A stretch of DNA of 10,989 bases from an uncultured Coriobacteriaceae bacterium (lineage in GTDB: Bacteria; Actinomycetota; Coriobacteriia; Coriobacteriales; Eggerthellaceae). Every line of letters begins with the position of its first letter. Within the stretch, counting starts at the first letter, position 1. Shown one piece after another: positions 6,341 through 10,989 of the stretch. A program made the position numbers and the translations under genes. The stretch is taken from the NCBI GenBank assembly GCA_900552365.1, contig URZP01000047.1:1-10989 (forward strand). Reading direction: 5' to 3'. The notes beneath the pieces are model-generated. The model was given only the letters and a program-made list of their open reading frames with translations, searched no databases and was not told where the DNA came from.

Positions 6341-6712
6341 ATGAACGCTAATTTGAAGAAAAGGCAAAACGGGCTTGCTCGCCGTCATCGCCGTGTTCGC
6401 GGCAAGATCAACGGAACCGCTGCTCGTCCCCGTCTTTGCGTTACCCGTAGCAACAGCAACGTTTACGTTCAGGTAATCGACGACGTTGCTCACAACACCA
6501 TCTGCGGTGCTTCCACCCTCGGTGCTGAGTTCAAGGCCACCGGTAAGAAGGCCGCCACGGTCGAGGGAGCTGCGGCTCTCGGCGAGATCATCGGCAAGAA
6601 GGCCATCGAGGCCGGCATCACTGAGGTCGTTTTCGACCGCGGTGGCAACCTGTATCACGGTCGCGTCAAGGCTGTTGCCGAAGGCGCCCGCGAAGCAGGC
6701 CTGAAATTCTAG
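6341..6712 (+). CDS. rplR: 50S ribosomal protein L18
   Basis: L18 binds 5S rRNA and, with L5, anchors it in the central protuberance. The 123-residue product has the basic N-terminus (KKRQNGLARRHRRVR), the RPRLCVTRSNSNVYVQVIDD beta-strand block and the C-terminal VVFDRGGNLYHGRVKAVAEG segment, which is the most conserved part of the family. The ATG at 6341 follows an AAGGGAAAG-type SD. rpsE starts 14 bp after the stop codon. Confidence 0.97.
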   Translation: MNANLKKRQNGLARRHRRVRGKINGTAARPRLCVTRSNSNVYVQVIDDVAHNTICGASTLGAEFKATGKKAATVEGAAALGEIIGKKAIEAGITEVVFDRGGNLYHGRVKAVAEGAREAGLKF

Positions 6713-6726
6713 AAGGAGCTTGAGAT

Positions 6727-7272
6727 ATGCCTCGTAAACAACATGAAGAAGCAGGAGTACCTGAGCTCCAGGAGCGCGTTGTCTCCATTAGCCGCGTTTC
6801 CAAAGTAGTCAAGGGCGGCCGTCGTATGGCTCTGTCCGCTCTCGTCGTCGTTGGCGACGGCAAGGGTCGCGTCGGTGTCGGCATGGGCAAGTCCAAGGAA
6901 GTCCCCAACGCCATCTCCAAGGGCGTCGAGGATGCCAAGAAGAACATGTTCTCCGTGCCGCTGGTCGAGTCCACTGAGGTTCCCGGTTCCTTCACCGTTC
7001 CTCATGACATCATCGGCGAGTTCGGTGCAGGCCGCGTTCTGATCAAGCCGGCTCTTCCTGGTACTGGCGTTATGGCCGGCAGCGCTGTCCGCGCAGTTCT
7101 CGAGCTTGCTGGCGTTACCGATGTCATCACCAAGGAACTTGGCACCAACAACGCTCTCAACGTCGTTAAGGCTACTGCTGAGGGCCTGCGCGACATGGAA
7201 ACCGCTGCTCAGGTTGCTGACCGTCGCGGCGTTTCCGTCGACCACATCTTCGGTCGAAAGGAGACCAAGTAA
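6727..7272 (+). CDS. rpsE: 30S ribosomal protein S5
   Basis: S5 contributes to decoding fidelity and to mRNA unwinding at the entry channel. The 181-residue product has an N-terminal double-stranded-RNA-binding fold with the loop VSKVVKGGRRM (24-34), the segment where spectinomycin-resistance changes map in other bacteria; the sequence here looks ordinary. The C-terminal half carries GAGRVLIKPALPGTGVMAG (100-118) and AVRAVLELAGV (120-130). Its stop codon shares one base with the rpmD start (TAATG), indicating translational coupling. Confidence 0.98.
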   Translation: MPRKQHEEAGVPELQERVVSISRVSKVVKGGRRMALSALVVVGDGKGRVGVGMGKSKEVPNAISKGVEDAKKNMFSVPLVESTEVPGSFTVPHDIIGEFGAGRVLIKPALPGTGVMAGSAVRAVLELAGVTDVITKELGTNNALNVVKATAEGLRDMETAAQVADRRGVSVDHIFGRKETK

Positions 7273-7463
7273 TGTCTGACGCAAAGAAGACCCTGCGTCT
7301 CACGCAGGTTAAGAGCTCCATCGGTCGCAAGGCCGATCAGGGCAAAACCCTGAAGGCCCTTGGTCTTGGCCGCATCGGCAAGACTGTCGATCAGGTGGAC
7401 AATGAGTCCATCCGCGGCATGATCTTCAAGGTCAAGCACCTTATCAAGGTCGAAGAGATCTAA
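7272..7463 (+). CDS. rpmD: 50S ribosomal protein L30
   Basis: L30 is a small non-universal protein of the large subunit. The 63-residue product shows the family core: a first strand (LRLTQVKSSIGRKADQGKTL), then LKALGLGRIGKTV and the HLIKVEEI ending. It overlaps rpsE by one base. A 151-bp spacer containing a 12-bp perfect inverted repeat follows, much longer than the few bases usually found between rpmD and rplO, so expression may be partly uncoupled from rplO-secY. Confidence 0.96.
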   Translation: MSDAKKTLRLTQVKSSIGRKADQGKTLKALGLGRIGKTVDQVDNESIRGMIFKVKHLIKVEEI

Positions 7464-7471
7464 TAGTTCTC

Positions 7472-7500
7472 TTGAAACCGACAGCATGAGCGACTATTTT
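7472..7500 (+). promoter_or_regulatory. Possible promoter ahead of rplO-secY
   Basis: TTGAAA at 7472-7477 (five of six matches to -35) and TATTTT at 7495-7500 (four of six to -10) are exactly 17 bp apart. The 5' arm of the inverted repeat lies in the spacer and the -10 lies in its loop. Transcription would start near 7507. The -10 is weak, so this is tentative. Confidence 0.3.
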
Positions 7501-7519
7501 GCCGCTCATGCTGTTTGTT
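7481..7519 (+). terminator. 12-bp perfect inverted repeat with short T-rich tail between rpmD and rplO
   Basis: Bases 7481-7492 are the exact reverse complement of 7503-7514, with a 10-nt loop, and TTTGTT follows. This is the longest perfect palindromic stem in the window. It could be a leaky terminator or attenuator, a 3'-end stabiliser, or a protein-binding operator. Full termination is unlikely unless rplO-secY has its own promoter, for which a candidate overlaps the repeat. Confidence 0.5.
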
Positions 7520-7577
7520 ATGCCTGGTGCAAAATGCATCAAGTTATTGGAAGTTTGCTGGCGGCGAGCTGTCAGCG

Positions 7578-7593
7578 CAGGCATGAAAGCCTG
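7578..7593 (+). repeat. Small hairpin before the rplO ribosome-binding site
   Basis: CAGGC (7578-7582) pairs with GCCTG (7589-7593) around an ATGAAA loop, about 10 bases before the AAAGGAG SD of rplO. It is short and could be fortuitous. Confidence 0.3.
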
Positions 7594-7614
7594 AAAAGCG
7601 TAAAGGAGTTTTAA

Positions 7615-8064
7615 ATGGAATTGAAGGATCTGCAGCCCGCATCGGGCTCTCGTAAGAACGGTAAGCGCGTCGGCCGTGGCCATGCTGCTGGCCAGGGTAA
7701 GACCGCTGGTCGTGGTCTGAACGGTCAGAAGTCCCGTTCCGGTGGCGGCAAGAAGGCCGGCTTCGAGGGTGGCCAGACTCCTCTGGCACGTCGTCTTCCG
7801 AAGCTCCCCGGCTTCACCAACATCAACCGTGTTGAGTACCTCCCGGTCAACGTTGGCCGTCTCGAGGAGAAGTACGAAGCTGGCGAGATCGTCGATGGCG
7901 CAAGCCTGAAGGCCAAGGGCATCATCAAGCACGAAGACGCGCTGGTCAAGGTTCTTGGCGATGGCGAGCTTACCAAGGCTCTCACCATCAAGGTCGATAA
8001 GGTCTCGGCTTCTGCTCAGGCCAAGATCGAAGCTGCTGGCGGAAAGGTTGAACAGCCTTGCTAA
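7615..8064 (+). CDS. rplO: 50S ribosomal protein L15
   Basis: L15 is a late-binding assembly protein that extends deep into 23S rRNA. The 149-residue product has the long glycine- and arginine-rich N-terminal extension (KRVGRG..., GKTAGRG..., SRSGGGKK, roughly residues 17-47), then the PKLPGFTN segment and a globular C-terminal domain with KAKGIIKHEDALVKVLG. The SD AAAGGAG at 7602-7608 precedes the ATG at 7615. Its last seven bases overlap the start of secY, so the two genes are probably translationally coupled, as rplO and secY commonly are. Confidence 0.97.
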   Translation: MELKDLQPASGSRKNGKRVGRGHAAGQGKTAGRGLNGQKSRSGGGKKAGFEGGQTPLARRLPKLPGFTNINRVEYLPVNVGRLEEKYEAGEIVDGASLKAKGIIKHEDALVKVLGDGELTKALTIKVDKVSASAQAKIEAAGGKVEQPC

Positions 8065-9344
8065 GTGCATTCGTTGACGCATTCAAAGTGCCCGAGCTGC
8101 GTAAGAAGATCCTCTTCACGCTCGGTATCTTGGCGCTTTATCGCGTTGGCGCGTACCTGCCTGTTCCGGGAATCCCGTTCCGCGCACTTGCTGATGCCTT
8201 CATGGCATCGAGCGCACAGGTTTCGATGACCATGCTCGACCTTTTCACTGGCGGCGCGTTGTCGAACTTCTCGGTGTTCTCGTTGGGAATCATGCCCTAC
8301 ATCACTGCATCGATCATCATGCAGCTGATGCAGGGTGTCATCCCCGCTGTGGGGCGTTGGGCGCGCGAGGGCGAGTCTGGGCGCCGTAAGATCACTCAGG
8401 TTACTCGCTGGCTCACGCTTGGCCTTGGTCTCATCAATGCCGTCGGTTACCTGCTGCTGTTCCAGTCGCCTGCTTACGGCGTTCAGTTCAGCTCCGCAGT
8501 TCCCGCCTGGCTCACCAGCATCGTGGTTGTTTTCACCTTGGTTGCCGGTACGGCGCTCATCATGTGGATGGGCGAGCTCATCACCCAGCGTGGTGTTGGC
8601 AACGGCATGTCGCTGATCATCTTCGTCAGCATTGTTTCCCGCGTGCCTTCTGCTTTGTATTCGTCTGTCACCTCGATGGACAACACGGGCATGGGTGTTG
8701 CCCTTACGATTCTGATCGTTGCCGTCATCTTGGTCTGCGTCCCGCTGATCATCTTTGTTGAGCGTGCTCAGCGTCGTATCCCCGTGAACTACGCCAAGCG
8801 TGTTCAGGGCCGTAGGATGATGGGTGGTCAGTCCACGTACATCCCGTTCAAGGTGAACGCTGCTGGCGTTATTCCGATCATCTTCGCTAGCTGCCTGATT
8901 TACTTCCCGGCTCAGCTTGCGGCGCTGTTCAACGTCGGCTGGCTCACTGTTGTGGCTAACGCTGTTTCCACTGGTTGGGTGAACTGGATCCTTACCGCAG
9001 GTCTCATCGTCTTTTTCGCCTACTTCTACACCTCTATGGTGTTCGATCCGGGCCAGACTGCTGAGAACCTGCAGAAGCAAGGCGGTTTCATCCCCGGAAT
9101 CCGTCCGGGTAAGGCTACCGAGGAGTACATCCACAACGTGCTCCGTCGTGTTACCCTTCCGGGTGGCATCTTCATCGCTCTGATCGCTGTTGTTCCGTCT
9201 ATTCTGTTCTATTTCACGGGCAATCAGCTTATTCAGGCGTTCGGTGGTACTTCGATCCTTATCATGATCGGTGTTGCGCTTGACACCATGACTAAGGTCG
9301 AAAGCCAGTTGAAGACTCACAATTATGCTGGGTTCTTCAAATAG
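8058..9344 (+). CDS. secY: Preprotein translocase channel subunit SecY
   Basis: SecY forms the protein-conducting channel in the cytoplasmic membrane, with SecE and SecG, and works with SecA and the ribosome. The 428-residue product has the expected ten hydrophobic segments. It contains the first SecY signature (GGALSNFSVFSLGIMPYI), the second (MWMGELITQRGVGNGMSLII) and the long cytoplasmic loop with RIPVNYAKRV. I accept TTG at 8058 as start: it gives the family N-terminus (MLSAFVDAFKVPELRKKI), no ATG or GTG lies in frame nearby, and GGAAAGG at 8041-8047 is about 10 bp upstream. The overlap with rplO is 7 bp. A terminator follows, so adk, map and infA, the usual next genes, are not on this transcript. 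Confidence 0.98.
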   Translation: MLSAFVDAFKVPELRKKILFTLGILALYRVGAYLPVPGIPFRALADAFMASSAQVSMTMLDLFTGGALSNFSVFSLGIMPYITASIIMQLMQGVIPAVGRWAREGESGRRKITQVTRWLTLGLGLINAVGYLLLFQSPAYGVQFSSAVPAWLTSIVVVFTLVAGTALIMWMGELITQRGVGNGMSLIIFVSIVSRVPSALYSSVTSMDNTGMGVALTILIVAVILVCVPLIIFVERAQRRIPVNYAKRVQGRRMMGGQSTYIPFKVNAAGVIPIIFASCLIYFPAQLAALFNVGWLTVVANAVSTGWVNWILTAGLIVFFAYFYTSMVFDPGQTAENLQKQGGFIPGIRPGKATEEYIHNVLRRVTLPGGIFIALIAVVPSILFYFTGNQLIQAFGGTSILIMIGVALDTMTKVESQLKTHNYAGFFK

Positions 9345-9370
9345 GTTTGAATCATATTCCTGATTCCTGT

Positions 9371-9402
9371 AACGGCTCGGTGCTTTGCGTCGGGCCGTTT
9401 TT
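9371..9402 (+). terminator. Rho-independent terminator after secY
   Basis: AACGGCTCG (9371-9379) pairs with CGGGCCGTT (9391-9399), 9 bp with one G-U, around an 11-nt loop, and is followed by five T residues (9398-9402). It is the clearest intrinsic terminator in the window and marks the end of the ribosomal-protein block. Confidence 0.85.
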
Positions 9403-9520
9403 GCGTATATTCAACGAAAGGGAGTCCGAAGCAACCAGTCGTTTGCTGAAGAGCCTTTAAGATGGTGAGAATGCCTTTTGCGCATTCTGATTCCGACCGA
9501 CCTACAACGAAAGGCGTCAC
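9403..9520 (+). promoter_or_regulatory. Leader region of the M50 protease gene
   Basis: This 118-bp spacer must hold the promoter for the next two genes if the terminator is efficient. TATATT at 9406-9411 is a fair -10 match, but no good -35 precedes it, so I do not assign a promoter firmly. AGAATGC (9468-9474) pairs perfectly with GCATTCT (9482-9488) around a 7-nt loop, without a T-run after it. AAAGG at 9510-9514 is the ribosome-binding site of the next gene. Confidence 0.35.
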
Positions 9521-10210
9521 GTGTCCTCGTTGCCTTCATGGCCATACCTTATCTGTTCTGTTATCAGCTTTGTAACTGCCATCGTTTGCCACGAGGCCAG
9601 CCATGCATTTGCTGCGTTTAAAATGGGCGACCCTACTGCAAAGGGCTCGGGTAGGCTCTCGTTTGACCCTGCAAGGCACATCGACCCGTTTGGCACGGTG
9701 ATTTTGCCATTCCTGCTCATGTCGATGAACATGCCCATTTTCGGTTATGCGAAGCCGGTTCCCTATAACCCCCGATATTTCAAAGATCCCCGAAAAGGCG
9801 ATTTGATAGTTGGACTGGCAGGTCCTTGCGCCAATCTTCTTTTGGCGTGCTTTGCTGCGTTAATCGGCGCTTTGCTTTTCAACTTCGCACCAGTGCTGCA
9901 ATGGATGACGGCCAGCGAGTTGTTCCGATATTTCTTCTTGCTCTTTCTTCCTATGTTTGCGCTGGTCAACCTTTATCTGATGTTCTTCAATCTTCTTCCG
10001 ATACCTCCGTTGGACGGTTCGTCCATTTTCGCGTTCTTCCTTCCCGAGAAGTACCTGCCTCAGTATTACAAGGTTCAGCAGTACGCGTTTCCGATTTTCA
10101 TGATCGCGGTGATCTTGCTGCCTCAGTTCATGAGAATCGATCCGTTCAGTTGGTATTTGAACGTTACGGCGGGCAATCTTTTCGACCTGCTGTTCCCGTA
10201 TATGGGGTAG
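9521..10210 (+). CDS. Site-2 protease family (M50) membrane metalloprotease
   Basis: This is an intramembrane zinc metalloprotease of the compact type, without a PDZ domain. The zinc-binding HExxH motif is HEASH at residues 24-28, inside the first membrane segment. The second conserved motif, NLLPIPPLDG (157-166), supplies the third zinc ligand, D165. AGPCAN at 100-105 is the usual GPxxN element. At 229 residues with several hydrophobic segments (about 10-30, 57-72, 95-120, 137-158, 188-203) it is complete. The start is GTG at 9521 with AAAGG 6 bp upstream. Family members cleave transmembrane substrates, but the substrate here is unknown. scpA follows after 3 bp, an arrangement common in Gram-positive genomes, so the two form one operon. 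Confidence 0.93.
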   Translation: MSSLPSWPYLICSVISFVTAIVCHEASHAFAAFKMGDPTAKGSGRLSFDPARHIDPFGTVILPFLLMSMNMPIFGYAKPVPYNPRYFKDPRKGDLIVGLAGPCANLLLACFAALIGALLFNFAPVLQWMTASELFRYFFLLFLPMFALVNLYLMFFNLLPIPPLDGSSIFAFFLPEKYLPQYYKVQQYAFPIFMIAVILLPQFMRIDPFSWYLNVTAGNLFDLLFPYMG

Positions 10211-10213
10211 GCC

Positions 10214-10989
10214 ATGTCATATCGCGTCCGTACTGAAAGTTTCGAGGGACCCTTCGACTTGCTTCTGTACCTTGTTGGTAGGCAGCGCGTTGATATCGGG
10301 TCTATCTCGGTTAACGACATCGTCAATCAGTATCTTGACGAAGTCGAAAGAATGCGCGCTCTCGATCTTGATGTGGCAAGCGACTTCCTTCTCGTTGCCT
10401 CCACGCTCCTTGAAATCAAGGCGCAAAGCCTTATTCCTGCCGAGACGGATGAAACCGACGAGGATCTGACTGAACTTACGCCTAGTCAGGCTCGCGACAT
10501 GCTCGTTGAGAAGCTTATCGAGTACAAGAAGTACAAGAACGCAGCTGCTGCTTTGGGCATGCGCATGGAGGCGCAAGCCCGCATGCATCCTCGAACGTTC
10601 GGTGCGCCCGAGCGTTTTGCAGAAGTCATGCCCGATTTCTTGCGCGACGTTTCGCTTGACGCGATCGGTTTCTTGGCGGCGGGTGCATTCTCGCGTCGCG
10701 ATGTCGTTTTGCTTGAGTCCGAGCATATCGCCAAGAAACCCATTCCCGTTGAGGTTCATGTCAGAGCGCTCCATAGGCGCCTTTCGAATGAGAAGCACCT
10801 TCGTTTCTCGGATCTGATTCACGACGACACGCCTACGCCCATCGTCGTTGTCACGTTTCTTGCTTTGCTTGAGCTTTACAAAAGGCAAATGGTTCATCTT
10901 ACTCAGGACAACCCGTTCGGCGATATCGAGGTCGACTACATCGAAGGCTCAGGCGAGCTTGATTTAACGGGAGACGATGCGCTCACTTC
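10214..10989 (+). CDS. scpA: Segregation and condensation protein A (kleisin), right end cut by window
   Basis: ScpA is the kleisin that bridges SMC heads and recruits ScpB in the bacterial condensin used for chromosome organisation and segregation. The 258 codons visible run off the right edge without a stop. The N-terminal SMC-neck-binding part shows FEGPFDLLLYLV (10-21), the family hallmark, and DFLLVASTLLEIKAQSLIP near residues 57-75, followed by an acidic linker. The C-terminal winged helix that binds the SMC cap carries PIVVVTFLALLELYKRQ (209-225) and QDNPFGDIEV. Family length is about 240-280, so only a few residues should be missing. The start follows the protease stop by 3 bp, with a GGGG/TAGG-like SD inside that gene's end. 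scpB is expected next, outside the window. Confidence 0.94.
   Translation, partial: MSYRVRTESFEGPFDLLLYLVGRQRVDIGSISVNDIVNQYLDEVERMRALDLDVASDFLLVASTLLEIKAQSLIPAETDETDEDLTELTPSQARDMLVEKLIEYKKYKNAAAALGMRMEAQARMHPRTFGAPERFAEVMPDFLRDVSLDAIGFLAAGAFSRRDVVLLESEHIAKKPIPVEVHVRALHRRLSNEKHLRFSDLIHDDTPTPIVVVTFLALLELYKRQMVHLTQDNPFGDIEVDYIEGSGELDLTGDDALT

Noticed and set aside
5283..6341. 352-codon open frame on the minus strand opposite rpsH-rplF
   Set aside because: Same codon-bias shadow effect; both sense genes are unmistakable.
8061..9320. 419-codon open frame on the minus strand opposite secY
   Set aside because: It exactly mirrors secY, has a hydrophilic H/R/D/N-rich translation with no domain pattern, and no SD or promoter supports it.
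9406..9411. TATATT as the -10 of the M50 protease promoter
   Set aside because: No acceptable -35 lies 16-18 bp upstream, where the secY terminator stem sits. Left as a possibility only.

Overview
The window is a ribosomal-protein supercluster from a high-GC Gram-positive bacterium, most likely an actinobacterium of the Coriobacteriia type. This is inferred from the strong C/G preference at third codon positions, a short zinc-ribbon S14, an L24 with a second CxxC pair, the SecY sequence and a site-2 protease/scpA pair downstream. I cannot name the genus from sequence alone.

Layout, all on the + strand. Positions 1-416 hold no supportable gene. They contain a sigma70-type promoter (180-209) and a leader of about 200 nt with three strong stem-loops, the last ending just before the rplB ribosome-binding site. 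Next come the distal S10 genes: rplB, rpsS, rplV, rpsC, rplP, rpmC, rpsQ (417-3549). The spc genes follow: rplN, rplX, rplE, rpsN, rpsH, rplF, rplR, rpsE, rpmD, rplO, secY (3596-9344). An intrinsic terminator closes the block at 9371-9402. After it are a membrane-embedded M50 (site-2) metalloprotease (9521-10210) and scpA, the kleisin of the SMC-ScpAB condensin, which runs off the right edge.

The gene order from rplB to secY is textbook, but two boundaries are not. rplB is preceded by its own promoter and leader rather than directly by rplW. secY is followed by a terminator and unrelated genes rather than by adk/map/infA. Four spacers inside the spc block (rplX-rplE 126 nt, rplE-rpsN 76 nt, rpsN-rpsH 107 nt, rpmD-rplO 151 nt) are long for this operon and each carries inverted repeats; two of them also carry promoter-like elements. 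The inferred picture is an operon subdivided into several transcriptional or autoregulatory segments: rplB leader to rplX, rplE onward, and rplO-secY.

Functionally the block supplies large- and small-subunit ribosomal proteins in near-stoichiometric amounts plus the protein-conducting channel SecY. rplO and secY overlap, as do rpsE and rpmD by one base, and rpsC/rplP and rplP/rpmC abut exactly, all arrangements that favour translational coupling. I see no mobile element, CRISPR array, tRNA or rRNA. The most interesting material is the non-coding RNA structure between ordinary genes, above all the rplB leader.
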